Positions 30,180 to 41,425 of a stretch of DNA of 64,000 nt are shown in pieces. Origin of the DNA: Cristatella mucedo (taxonomy: Eukaryota; Bryozoa; Phylactolaemata; Cristatellidae); contig WPIO01000029.1 of assembly GCA_009760855.2 (NCBI GenBank), positions 3,139,501-3,203,500 of the forward strand, read 5' to 3'. The position numbers and the translations under genes were made by a program. Numbering within the stretch: position 1 is the stretch's first letter; every line of letters begins with the position of its first letter. The notes below the pieces were generated by a model. It made no database searches. It had not been told where the DNA came from and saw nothing but the letters and a program-made list of their open reading frames with translations.

Positions 30180-31735
30180 GGGTTTGGTCAGTGCGGTGCA
30201 GCTGCAATATCAAACTACAAACCTAGCAAGTAAGTTCCAGTCTAGTTTAAGAAGTAATCACAACACAGAATCAGAAGAGCTTCGGTTGCATAACAACCTT
30301 ATCATGAGTGCAGACTTTTGTAAAGTCTCTGGTTTTGTTTTGCTTGATGTTTCGGCAGTGTTTGATACTATTAATCACCAATTCTTTATTGAGTGCCTCT
30401 CATCTCGCCTCGGCATCGCTGGCACTGCACTGCAATGGTTCAGGTCCTCTATCTGTTGAAGACTCCAGAGTAATGATCTGAATGGACAAAGGTCATATAA
30501 GGAACCACTGAAGTACGGGGTACCTCAACACTCTTTAATTGGTCTGCATCTTTTCACAGTTTATGCTCTCATTTTTTACCGATGTGATCGCCAAGAACAA
30601 TCTAGGCTTTCACTTCTATGCAGATGACACTCATTTGTACCTTTGCTTTGATCCCTCCCCGCCCTCCAGCACGTCGAATTCTCTCTGCTACCTTGCTGCA
30701 TGTATTGATGACATTCGCAAATGGATGCCAGCAAACTTTCTTAAATTGAATAATGATATGACCAACTTACTAGTTACGGGCATACCAAGTATGATTCAGA
30801 AGTTGGAATGGCTGACGCTCAAAATCGGCTCCGCCGGCACATCTCCTGTTGAATCTCAGGTGTCATGTTCCAAGGTGACCTTTCGTTAGACGACCGCATC
30901 AGCTTCACAGTCAAGTCTGCCTGCTTTCAGCTACATTACATTGCTAAAATTCGGGCTTACTGAGGCAGGGATATTAAATCGAAATTGATCCATGAATTTG
31001 TGTATTCCTATCTCGATTTCACGACTCAACGTTTGCTAGTCTAACGGCCTGTGCAATCAGGTGCTTAAAGTCGGCAAAAAACTCGGCAGCTAATCTTGTC
31101 TGTCATGAGCGTCGCAATTGCCCCGTCACACCGTTTCTAGCTGACCTGCAATGGCTCCCAATCAAGTAGTGCATTGACTTCAAGCTTCAGGTTCTGCAAC
31201 ATATTTTTAGGTTCCGCCATTCTCTGAGACCAGCCTACCTATAAGAAATACTCATCCACCAGGCTAGGAATAGTATCACCTTCTTTTCTGACTCAAATAG
31301 CTTAGCTATACTTTGCATGAACCTCAAGTCCTTAGGATACCGTGCTTTTAGTACGTATTGTCCAAAAGCCCGGAACTCAATCCAGACTGACGTCACGACT
31401 TTCCCTGTCTTTACGACATTTAAAAAGAATCTAAACACCTGATTATCACGGCATTTAGTGGGTCCTTGTGATTCGTCCCTTGTGTGCTTATGCGTGCTGG
31501 TACTGTGCATGCTATCGGTAACGATAGTGTTCATGTTGACACTGTGCATGTCATCTCTAACCATATTGTGCTTGCTGACATTGTGCAAGGTACCAGTAAG
31601 CGATTTGATCCTGTTTCCTTTACAGTGTATGTAGTGTATGTATGTATGTGTATGTACAGTGCCTAGAAAGAGACTAAGTTCTCTGTGGATGCTATATAAA
31701 TATATTATGGTTATTATTATATTTATTATAATTAT
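30180..31735 (+). pseudogene. Family A LINE, RT to 3' end
   Basis: 5'-truncated copy of about 1.55 kb. Plus-strand frames give LASKFQSSLRSNHNTESEEL, motif A FVLLDVSAVFDTINH (30330-30375), LGIAGTALQWFRSS, a decayed GVPQ block, FHFYADDTHLYLCFDPS (30605-30655), LNNDMTNLL, and then broken C-terminal blocks. The 3' UTR has three ~39-bp repeats (tgctg...actgtgcatg at 31495, 31534, 31573), and the end hairpin at about 31660-31695 is followed by ATTATGGTTATTATTATATT. The YADD motif is intact but the frame is interrupted near 30459 and after 30889. Confidence 0.92.
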
Positions 31736-32031
31736 AACTTAGGTCAATGTTTCCTCTGCCAAACGAGCGATTTCGCTTAGCGGCTTCCTCAGGTGATTGC
31801 GAGTTGACGATTCTCGCAGACAGCTTTTTAAGCCAGATCAATGGAGTGCCACGTCCGATCGTTTCCAATCTGACGCTGCTTCTGGAGCACCCAGAGGCCT
31901 TGCACTGACCATTTCTGAACTCGGTCCGCCTCGCCTGGAAGCACGAGCAATGGGCAGGCGACGGACAATGAGACGGGACGTTGAAGCGAGCAGAAGAGGA
32001 CGCCGGGGCATGGTCAAGACTAGGTAGCATA
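31736..32031. other. Spacer between two tail-to-tail family A copies
   Basis: About 300 bp with moderately GC-rich sequence and no recognised gene, between 3' ends of opposite orientation. Confidence 0.5.
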
Positions 32032-32490
32032 TAATAGTAATAATGATGCATTTGCATAGCGCCCTCAGAGAACTTGATCTCTTTCAAGGCAATTTACAGA
32101 TGCTGTACAGAAAGCATTACCACATGCTTTGGTGGTAACATTCGCAAGCAGCTGGCCCAGTGTAAGAAGGTACATGCACACAAAGAACGAATCGCAAAGA
32201 CCCACTAAATGCTGTAATAAACAGGTGCGTTTTAAGCTCCTTTTAAATATCGTCATGTCAAGGAACGTTGTGACGTGCATCGGTAGTAAGGCTTTGGGAC
32301 TATAGGAACTGAAGGCAGTCTCCAACGGTTTTGAGGTTCGTACGAGGTCATGCTAAACGAATCGAGTCAGAACAGCGGGTTGCACGATTCTTCACCTGGT
32401 GGAGGAGTAGTTCCGATAGGTAGGCTGAAGGTAGAGAATGAAGGACCTAAGACTACGTGACAGAATCTTGAAGTCCGGTGAAGTAGCAGG
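32032..32490 (-). pseudogene. Family A LINE, 3' end
   Basis: Minus strand: AATAGTAATAATGATGC tail, hairpin AGCGCCCTCAGAGAACTTGATCTCTTTCAAGGC, 3' UTR lacking most of the repeats, and the C-terminal coding blocks up to the region equivalent to LSLTFRS. 5' truncated next to a CT/CA microsatellite. Confidence 0.88.
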
Positions 32491-32506
32491 ACTTGGATGC
32501 TTGGCA

Positions 32507-32537
<31 letters not shown>

Positions 32538-32538
32538 A

Positions 32539-32574
<36 letters not shown>

Positions 32575-32606
32575 GACACACTCTCACACACACACGCGCG
32601 CACGCG
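32507..32606. repeat. (CT)n / (CA)n compound microsatellite
   Basis: CTCTCT runs with CTCACTCA interruptions, passing into CACACA and CACGCGCG. Confidence 0.95.
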
Positions 32607-32796
32607 CAGAGCTGCTGACGAGCGGCTGCCGATTTAGTCGCTTGGAGCCAGAGCAGAACTTGTGGAACAAGTGAGTGAAACGCTCCTCTCCGACAAGCTT
32701 GACGAGCCTGCTCATGTGTCGCGCATGCGCGACTTCTCAGCCGCAGCCTGCGACACCAAAGGATTTTGCGAGCTCAGAATGGAGTAGCGTTCGCAC

Positions 32797-33045
32797 ATGC
32801 CCGCGGCGCCAGCGAAGGAAGTGGTGCGAAGGAAGCGGCGCTGGCTGCTCGTTGCGAACGAATGCGAGCCTCTCTTTGAGCATTTACGCATCTGTCTGAT
32901 GGCTGCTTCCGGTTCGGAGCTCAGACGCAGCGTCGCAGCATTTTCGTCCGAAGCTCGGTACTGCTCGCTGTGCTGGCGGAGCAAACACGACTCGAGCTTT
33001 TGCCAGCAATTTGGGCGGTTCGCAGAAGCCAAGAATGAACCTTAA
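32797..33045 (+). other. Open frame with a single CCHC zinc-knuckle pattern (unrecognised)
   Basis: 82-codon frame with a basic start (KEVVRRKRRWLL) and, near residues 58-71, CSLCWRSKHDSSFC, which fits the C-x2-C-x4-H-x4-C spacing of retroviral and BEL/Gypsy Gag zinc knuckles. No other Gag or protease sequence is recognisable around it. One short pattern in GC-rich DNA may be chance. If real, it would be a Gag-type relic. Confidence 0.3.
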
Positions 33046-33754
33046 TGGCTCTCTGCGTTTTTCGGTGGTAGCGGCGTCTGGGTTCGATCTGAGCCCTAAG
33101 TCTGGACTCAGTAGCAAGCAACAGGTTTAGCCTTACAGATAAAGCACCAACTGCATGTCTTTACTCATAAAAGTTATCAAACGACCGTTCGCAGTACTAT
33201 CAACAAGTTCGTTTCTACTTACTGACTACGCGGTTTAATGTGACGTCTACTTTTTAGGTGCATCAGGTTGCAACTAGCTCGGAATTCAACAGACCTCGAT
33301 TAGTTTCCGACCAGGCTCGTAATAGCAGGAGTCGTCCAGTGTGGCGTAGTAATTGTTGGATTAGTCTTTATCGAATCGGGAATCGTCTTGAATGCAGTTC
33401 TAGTAAGATACGGAACGTTGGATGCGAATTCGTTAACTACCGAGGGGCCAACTGCAGGAAGTAGTGCTCCGTCGGATCAGCAGTCCCAAGTGAACGGTCG
33501 GCTCTCGTCGGTGGCACGCGGTCGAGGGCGCGGCGATAGTGGCGACTTGTAGGGGGGGGGGGGGACAACAAAACAGGGGAAGTGGCTTCTGGAGCTTCAA
33601 TTCGGATCGGGTCGCCGACGGGTCTGGCTTGTCTGATAGAAACGTATTTTTTTGGAACATAAAATATGGGATTAGGTTAGCCTAGCCGAGCTACGAGCCG
33701 TGACTCAGCCAGCTCACTCGAAACCACTAAGCCGACCTTTTAATCCTGCTACCG

Positions 33755-33850
33755 CTGGCTGCGTAGCTGAGTCGGTAGGGCGCGGGCCGAGGATCGAGCC
33801 CACTTTTGGCAGCCTCTTGCCCGTAGCGAGTCCGTGCTGCGGTTGGTGGC
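33755..33850 (+). mobile_element. tRNA-like relic (shortened)
   Basis: A box TAGCTGAGTCGG (33764-33775) fits the consensus fully and a B box GGATCGAGCCC (33791-33801) fits 10 of 11, but they are only 15 bp apart, so the anticodon arm is missing. It is therefore a tRNA- or SINE-derived pseudogene, not a functional tRNA. Confidence 0.5.
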
Positions 33851-34212
33851 TTCTCTTTGTTGCTTCATGCTCTCCATCCGCCAGAAAGATGCTCACTCAC
33901 AACAAAAAGCGCCGCCCGGACAGATTTAGATGCGGAGATAGCTCGCATGCCGCAGACGAGTTGAAAGGGAGCGCTGGTTGCGGGCTTGGCTCAAGCCAGC
34001 TGCTACCCGAAGGTTAACGGAAACGCTTTGATTGACAGCAGTTTCTGGCGGGAGTACAATGGCTGCGGTTCGTTCAGGCGCCGCAGGGCACCAACCGTAT
34101 GGCAGCGCGCGCCGACGTGAGAAACACGCTCGTGGCGAGGCGAAATCGACGCTGTGGCAGGATGGCCACACTCCCAGCCTTGAGAGCGACTGAACTGACC
34201 TTAAGCCTCACT

Positions 34213-34748
<536 letters not shown>

Positions 34749-35079
34749 CCGGAAACACTTCTTTTTCTCCTCCTGCTTCGCACCACCGGTCAGCGACAGG
34801 CCGTATATCAGCCTGCTCCTCTCCTCTCCCATACCACTTAGCTTGCTGCTTCTGACACAGCACTATCTACCTTAATCGTATTTATACGTTACCGAGTGTA
34901 GTGGCGGCGGAGGCGGCGAAGACCAGGCGTCGGGCAGCCATTACAATAGGAGGGGCGAAACCTGATGCATTTTCACCTTCAGCTAGGCGCAACGCCCTGA
35001 TTCAATCGCTGCGTTCACTTCTCGGCTGCGAAGGACGCTCGTGCTGTCTAGTCTTTTGTGACTCACTGATCGCATGTCC
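34749..35079. other. Unassigned interval
   Basis: GC-rich DNA without a recognised feature between the GA tract and a family A fragment. Confidence 0.45.
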
Positions 35080-35600
35080 TCGTGCCTTTGCGGTAAGAGG
35101 CTCACATTTAATGCACAACTCTGTAGCCAGGCATGTCCGTCATGAACGTCACAACTGCTGCTATAAACGACATCTCTCGGACCTGCTCCGGCTCTCCATC
35201 AGGCAGTATGTCTACTTCAAGGGTCTGTACCTCACTTTTAGGTTCTTTCATTCTTTTCCTCAGGCCTACCTATCGGATATTTTTTAAATCAGGCTTCGAA
35301 TTGTGCCACCCGCTCTTTTTACTCAGTTCATGTGGCTGTGCCTTTGACCAACATCAAATCCTTTGAATATCGTGCCTTCAATTAGTGGCGTCTCAAAGCC
35401 TCGAACACACTCCCGACGTCGTGACACCTTCTGACTTGATGACATTTTAACCATCAGCCATATATTCTTCACATCACTTGATGCACCCACGAGAATTGCC
35501 TTCTTTGTGCTCGTACGTGCTTAAACTTTGCATGCCATCGCTGACCAGGTCTGACTGCATAGCCATCACCGTCGCGATCTTGTGATTTTTCCTCACAGGC
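35080..35600 (+). pseudogene. Family A LINE, decayed C-terminus and UTR
   Basis: Blocks in family A order: ARHVRHERHNC (compare ARLVCRERRSC), HLSDLLRLSIRQYVYFKGLYLTF (compare LHWLPVKQRIDFKVLSLTF), then CCAACATCAAATCCTTTG and a worn UTR. No end hairpin or tail remains. Confidence 0.75.
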
Positions 35601-35894
35601 CAATAATCCGCTGCTGCTAACCTTTCTGTCGTACTGCTCCGGCTATGAGGCTGCGCCTATCCACCCATACGACACTACGTTCAGTCGCAGGGCCTTGAGC
35701 ATTAGCACATTCACTTATGTTTTTCTGTCAGCACTGTAGCCGAATTTCAATTAAGCCGTAATAACTTCTGATGAGTTCAAATGTTCACCAGTACATCTGT
35801 ACGCAAGTGAGATGCTTGGAAAGCACCAATTATCCAGAGGCATCACACTTTCCGCAGCGTCCTACTTTGCCGAAACGACGCAGTCGGAAGATGT
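35601..35894. other. Unassigned interval
   Basis: Nothing recognised between two family A fragments. Confidence 0.45.
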
Positions 35895-36473
35895 CTGTCT
35901 TGAGCAGCGAAGTTGCCACGTCACGCCACTTCTCGCCGACATGCACTGGCTCCCAGTCAAGCAACGCATCGACTTCAAGGTTTTGTCACTCACTTGTAGG
36001 TCCCTTTATTCTTTGGCTCAATCCTATCTATCAGATCTACTCACCCACCAGGCCAAGCATCGTACCACCCGCTTTTCGGAATCTAATCGCTTACTTATAC
36101 CTCGTACGAATCTCAAATCCTTTGGAGACCATGCCTTTATTTGGTATGCTCCAAAAGCGTGGAGCTCACTCCCGACTTGCATCACGACATCTCCTGACTT
36201 GTCCACATTTAAAAGAAGCTGAGACGTATCTATTTATCACAGTATTTAGTGGGTCCGTTTGATTCGTTCTTTATGTGCTTATGGGTCCCTGTGATTCATA
36301 CTGTATGTGCTTATTCGTGCTGACACTGTGCAAGTCACCTCTAACCATGTTATTGCTGTTTATTGAGCATCATACCACTCACCATTCGATCGTGTTTCCT
36401 TTGTAGCAAATGTAAAGCGCATAGAGAGAGACTGAGTTCTCTGAGGGCGCTTTATCAAGTGCATTATTATAAT
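35895..36473 (+). pseudogene. Family A LINE, C-terminus to 3' end
   Basis: Well-preserved C-terminal frame (RSCHVTPLLADMHWLPVKQR, RFSESNRLLIPRTNLKSFGD, PKAWSSLPTCITTSPDLSTF) to residue SGSV, then a 3' UTR with a local tandem duplication (TTTATGTGCTTA and TGTATGTGCTTA blocks near 36265 and 36303), the hairpin GCGCATAGAGAGAGACTGAGTTCTCTGAGGGCGCT and TTATTATAATTA. 5' truncated. Confidence 0.93.
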
Positions 36474-36585
36474 TATGCATGCTGACACTGTGCATGCTGC
36501 CACTAACAAAACTTGCATGCTGACTCTGTGCATGTCACCCTAACCGTGTTATTCTTGTTCATTGAGCATGCTACCGCTAACCCTG
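36474..36585 (+). mobile_element. Second family A 3' UTR segment in tandem
   Basis: TATGCATGCTGACACTGTGCATGCTGCCACTAAC...GCATGCTGACTCTGTGCATGTCACC...GAGCATGCTACCGCTAACC: middle of the family A UTR, cut at both ends and joined directly to the tail of the previous copy. Confidence 0.85.
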
Positions 36586-37489
36586 GACTTCATCCGATGC
36601 TCTTCGCGACGCGATGCACTGGGTCTCAGTGCAGGCGATCGCACTCTTATCGCACGGCTCGTCACCACGACTCCTACGCGCTGCAGCGCTGGCGCATTCG
36701 CTGCATCAGAGATGGACTCGATATACTCACGGCTCGCGATAAAGTCGGCTTCAGCTATCTGGTGTTCTCGACCGATTCGCAGGCGATTCACATTTTGAAC
36801 GACGCAGAGACTGTACCGAGCGGGCGTAAAGCGGGCATTCGGTGCTCGGAGGCGCGGTGCGAAACGGCAGCCAAAAGCGATCGCGCCGCCTCCGCAGAAC
36901 GGCCGCCTCGGAAAGCAACCCGGAAGTAGCCGGCCGGTACGCCACCGAGAGCGCCCTTAGGCTCGCCGGCAGTTCTGGTCGGGCGGCGGCCTGGCCTCCA
37001 GGGATGGTTTATGCGCGGCAAGCGGCTCTGGAGGCTTTCTCGAGCCGCAGCGTACCGCCTTCGGCGTGAAGCTCTTTGGTGCTTTACCAAAGATAGTCCC
37101 TCGGATTTTTTGTTGTTGACGAGCTTGCGACGAGCCTACAAGGCAGCGAGTCATCAGGGTGCAGCTTCGGGAGCTCGATGAGCGGCTCTGTGCGGCTCCT
37201 TTTCAGCGCTCCGTTTGTAAGAGTTTTGGATTGGGTAGTGAGCGAATGCCTTTTTCGAGCCATTCGGCCTTGGAATGGCTCGAATATTTGTTCTTTTAGC
37301 ATGTACGCTGATAAAAAAAATCCGGCTAATACGGCGTCATTTGTTCGTGCATCAATATCAGATCTGCTGTGGGCACAGCGCTCATAGCAGGCTGTTCAAA
37401 ATGGTCGCCAGCGTATGTTTATATTTAAGTTAAATAAGCACGCTTTTAGTTATATCTTCTATTTTGAGCTTCTCTCTAATACCTAAATA
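36586..37489. other. GC-rich unassigned interval
   Basis: CpG-rich from about 36590 to 37080 with many overlapping frames on both strands (longest 138 codons, plus strand, starting inside the LINE UTR). No protein family recognised; overlapping frames are expected in GC-rich DNA. Confidence 0.4.
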
Positions 37490-37645
37490 CTAAGCTTTAA
37501 TCCTTAATACCCAAACTCTCAACCCAAAAACTCAAACGCAGAAAATAAAAAATGTAGCCCATAACCATAAGCCGTAAACCCCAAAACATACAACCATTAA
37601 ACACTAAACCCGAAATCCCAAACGGTAAGCTAAAAATGTAACTAA
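37490..37645. repeat. A/C-skewed, G-poor degenerate repeat
   Basis: Plus strand is dominated by A and C with recurring TAAACCC, AACCCAA, CCTAAAT and AACACTAAACCC-like words, suggesting a decayed short tandem repeat. Exact unit not recoverable by eye. Confidence 0.4.
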
Positions 37646-37807
37646 AGGCATGTCTATATACGTAAATATAAACATGTAGGTTATACATAAATATAAGGAC
37701 AATTAATATGATATTTAGTGTACATATTATAATAAATAAATAAAAAATAAAGGATATAAATATTTATGTAAATATAAATATAAGCATGTAGATATAAACT
37801 ACAGGTA

Positions 37808-37985
37808 CCGAACCCGCATGCCAGGTCACGGGTTCAATACCTGCAGTGGGCGATCTTTTTTCCCCTAGGGTCTTAGTACAGGGGTCAGGTGCTCGCCCTT
37901 CACAATCCGGGTCATGGGTTCGAGTTCTGCAGTGGGCAGTCCTGTATTGCCCGCTGCAAACTGTGACAGTAGCCTTTAGGCACCT
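37808..37985 (+). mobile_element. SINE-4-related relic with two B boxes
   Basis: Two consecutive segments each with a B box and the following GCAGTGGGC: CACGGGTTCAATACCTGCAGTGGGCGATC (37827-37855) and CATGGGTTCGAGTTCTGCAGTGGGCAGTCC (37913-37942), then TGCCCGCTGCAAACTGTGACAGTAGCCTTTAGGC, which follows the SINE-4 body (CGCCACTGCAAGCGGTGGTGATAGCCGTAAAGGC). Interpreted as a head-to-tail pair of diverged SINE-4 heads. Confidence 0.65.
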
Positions 37986-38208
37986 CTGCCGCCACACGCT
38001 GGCCGTTACATCGGCAGACCTTTTTTTCCTTTTTGCAGCGCGTCGATCGTTCGCTGGCGTCGTACCCGAGTTGGTTGCCACGGTTGCACCGAGCTCCACG
38101 GGCCGCTCCAGGTTAAGCCTCGGCCAACACTTCTCGACGACGAGCGGTCGCAGAGGACACGAGAAGGATTCCGAAGCAAGCGGCTCGCGCTCGGTAGTTG
38201 GCGTTGCT

Positions 38209-38394
38209 ATGGATATTCTGCCGCCCGGCTCGGCCTTGACGCCGCTCGGTACGCCGCGCTTGGGCGCGGCGGACCGAGCGCCCGCCTCGCTGCTGCTGCC
38301 GCTGCTGCTGCTGGCTGGCTGGCGGAGCTCCTCGGGCGAGTACGGGCGCTGGGCGGCGGCGATTGGCCGTGCCTCCTCCGCGACCTCCTGCTAG
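38209..38394 (+). other. Possible first exon with signal-peptide-like segment
   Basis: From ATG at 38209 the frame reads MDILPPGSALTPLG..., then a hydrophobic stretch SLLLPLLLLAGW near residues 33-44, then SSSGEYGRW and a stop at 38394. A GT at GGCGA|GTACGG (about 38336) could be a splice donor shortly after the hydrophobic core. The region is CpG-rich, as many animal promoters and first exons are. There is no downstream exon or homology, so this is only a candidate. Confidence 0.2.
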
Positions 38395-40274
38395 CAACCA
38401 CCTTGTGGCGAGTTATTTTAGTGGGCTATTTTTTGCAGTTCAATTGTATGCCAAGTTATCCGCTGTCTTTGACAAAAATACTGACTCGCGCGAGCGGAGA
38501 TATGCGTTTCCCTCGGCTGCGGCGGCGGCAGCGGCGGCTACTGGATCGCTTCCCAAGTCCTCCCGGTCAATGTCATCGGCTATTAATGATCGAGTGGTGC
38601 TTTCGGCGAGCCGAAGCTGCACAGACGAATATCAGAAAGCCAGTTTTCGCTCGATTCCGTCTGCACTTCCCTCTGCATCCTACCACGGGCTGTTTGCCGC
38701 TGAAGCCGAGCGAGGTCAGACACCTGAGGCCAGTAAACGCTTCCGATGCAAGTAGCCCGGTACGAGAGGGTTTTTTAGGTTGGCTAGTGTGCCCCTGCCG
38801 GCGGCTTCTTGGTGCTCCACGACTGGAGTGACCAATTATTGCGAGCTCTTAGGCAGGAGTCAGTTGCAGCCACAACTGTGCGCCTTGCCTAAACGTGTGC
38901 TGCGTGCTTTCGACAGAGAATGCAACACGCTGCATAAAGAATGCACATTTCTCGATAGGTGAGCGGATGCTTGCGAGTCTGTGCGACATCTACACTGCTT
39001 GTGGATTGATTTCGGATTGAAACAAGGATGTTATCTCCACATTTCTTCTTTTTTCTTGCAACCCGCCTAAGCGCTGACACACACTAGACCAGTGACGTCG
39101 TCGAGTGAACGACGACGATTTCAACAATAACGACATTAAGGATAACAATGATAATACATATAATTCTAACAACTACATAAAAAACAAATAAAAAAAGCAA
39201 ATATGTTATCAAGCATGCGAAAGCCAATTACTGCCGAACAAAAAACCGGATGCGTTCAATCGCTCATAGAAGCAGACCACGAGGGATTCTTGGCTTCGTC
39301 CACTACTCTAGACGCAGCACTTTTGTGTTACGGGTCCGAACAGTTGAGCGAGAGTTTTCAGCTACGAACTCGAACGCACTGATCATGCTTCAATTAAAAG
39401 ACGGAGGCCCTGATTATTTTTTGCACATCCGAGCCCGCTCCTACATGCTCATGAAGTGCTGACGCATGACACGTCAGTACGCTTGCACATGCCAACGAAG
39501 TGCCTAACGTGCGACACGTTTGCACCGTAGGATTTGATCAGGCAGGACGGAGCCTCGTTCAAGAGACTCGCAGGTGCCTACTTAAAGAATGCTATGCTTC
39601 TAGAATTTTGCACACATTTTTGTTTAGTTTCCATACAAATATATTTACTCACTATCTTGACCAACTTTATGAAAACAAATTTTGTAATAGGCTAGTCGGA
39701 GCCAAGAACAATAACGCTTTTAATTAATTGTTGACAGATCAGTATAAAAGAAATTGTGAGTTTTAGGAGTCGTCTTCATGAATATGCTCGGGAAGCGATT
39801 GATTACCGGAATTACAATATGGCGATAGCCGCGTCGCACGCGTAGCGTATAAACCAAGCTAAAAGCAAGCAGTAATTATCGTATACTTGTCTCACGTTTG
39901 AGAGACTTATGCGTTTAATACACGTAGCCACATCGGAATAAAATATTTATCCAGGACCGGGGCCAATTTAAGCCAGTAGCTAAGACCGCGGCAATCGAGA
40001 TCGCGCATGTGCATCCTTCAGGCAGCTGATTTTTGCAAGACGCTTAAACAAGTGCGGGACACCTGAGCCAGCTGAAAGACTTTGGTTAAAAAAAAAGTGT
40101 CCTTCTGACGAGTCTTTCCTCGGTGCGGCCCGTCAGCGCACAAAGTCTCCGCGCGTGGACGCTGCCTGTCGACAGTTCCCGCGGCTGTGGCCCTGCTGAT
40201 CTGAGTTCGTTGAGGGAAGCGCACTGTTTCGTAGCCGTACTGACCGGTCAGAAAAAGTCGGCTGATGCTGCTGC

Positions 40275-40302
40275 CGTTCCAGCGCTATTCAGCGCTGGAA
40301 CG
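40275..40302. other. Perfect 12-bp inverted repeat, 4-nt loop
   Basis: CGTTCCAGCGCT (40275-40286), loop ATTC, AGCGCTGGAACG (40291-40302). Confidence 0.9.
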
Positions 40303-40937
40303 CTAGGAGGGCACTTCTTTGAGGGCGGGGATCGCGATATGCACGCCAGCCGGACTGTTTCGGAGCGCTCGCATGACGTCCGGGTGATTGTAGGCAAATC
40401 ACAGATACAGGCGTTTATTCACGACCCGGTTAATTCAATCCCTTCGCCAGCAGCTGCTCTGTCGGAAAGGATACCGAGGGAAGGATTTCAGTAGCAGGTT
40501 TAACCGGCTCCTGTTGGCAGAGTAGCCATCAAGCCGTTTTGCAGTTGAGGCGCGAGCGAGCGCGGGTGCGTATGGACCGTGACCGCCTCTGGTCATCAGC
40601 TGTGTAGCTACCACTTAGCTAAGGGTTCGCCGAACGCCTACTTTGGCTGCAATAAGCAAGGTCGACCTCGAGTCCACGACTTCCGGCTTGCACACTAGGC
40701 TGCTTTAAATAATACAAAACGTGTGGCTTTGCTTCATGCGATAAACTATAATTTCAGCCCATGTAAATGTATTCAAGCATTTTATAATTGAATGAGTGTC
40801 GAAAATCTTACTGTAAATCGTGCTGTTGTTACCGTGAGCAAGGCTTAAGTGGTCGTGAGTCCCTTGCAAGCGTTGGCGCGTGTGCAAATTTCTTCTTTCC
40901 TGCCCTGCGAGCCACAGTCTCAGTACACTGTAAGCTG

Positions 40938-41425
40938 ATTAGCGGATACAGAGCAATGTTCTTACGCTGACCCGCAAGGCTTGGCTTCTCCATACGTAGC
41001 TGAACTGCTGCACCAGTTTCAGCCTCATCGCGCCCTCAGGTCCTGTATGGACAATACATTAGCTGCTCCATTCCTCCGCTTATAGACCGTTGGCTACAGA
41101 AGCTTTAGCTCTGCCGGTCCTAGACTGTGGAACTTGCTTCCACGATTCTTACGCAACGACAGCTACTCTCCTGCTGCCGACTATGGCTCATCTTTTTCAG
41201 CGGTCCTGAGCTGCTACTTCCATGCTATTCACTACCCCAACTGCACTCCTGACTCTGCTATGCTTTCAACTTTTTCTTTGTTGCGTGAGAAGAAGTCTGT
41301 TGGCTACCGAGTGCTTACCGAAAGCTACTTAGGCTGTGAGTGCGCTATTTAAAACTCTGCTGCGTAACATCCGCATAGTCTTTGCGGAGTTGCAGACGGA
41401 GATAAATTACATTACATTTCCTAAT
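40938..41425 (+). pseudogene. Family B LINE, 3' end
   Basis: Frames LTRKAWLLH-type decayed LAPSYLAELLHQFQP, then NLLPRFLRNDSYSPAADYGSSFSAVLSCYFHAIHY (in part open), FSLLREKKSVGYRVLTESYLGCE, and the 3' UTR GAGTGCGCTATTTAAAACTCTGC...GGAGATAAATTACATTACATT. It shows the family B terminus as an ATTACATTACATT end. Confidence 0.92.

Larger units (their letters stand above)
37986..40937. other. Unassigned interval, GC-rich at its left end
   Basis: No element recognised in about 3 kb. It contains a short frame with a signal-peptide-like segment (38209-38394, listed separately), a GCGGCGGCAGCGGCGG stretch near 38518, and a perfect 12-bp hairpin at 40275-40302. Frames of 123-142 codons at 38403 and 40123 show no family signature. 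Confidence 0.4.

Noticed and set aside
33764-33801. Functional tRNA gene
   Set aside because: A and B boxes are only 15 bp apart, so the anticodon arm is missing.
36513-36929. 138-codon frame in GC-rich DNA
   Set aside because: Starts inside LINE UTR and overlaps several equally long frames on both strands.
37846-38394. 182-codon plus-strand gene starting in the SINE-4 relic
   Set aside because: The start is within repeat DNA; only the part from the inner ATG at 38209 merits a look.
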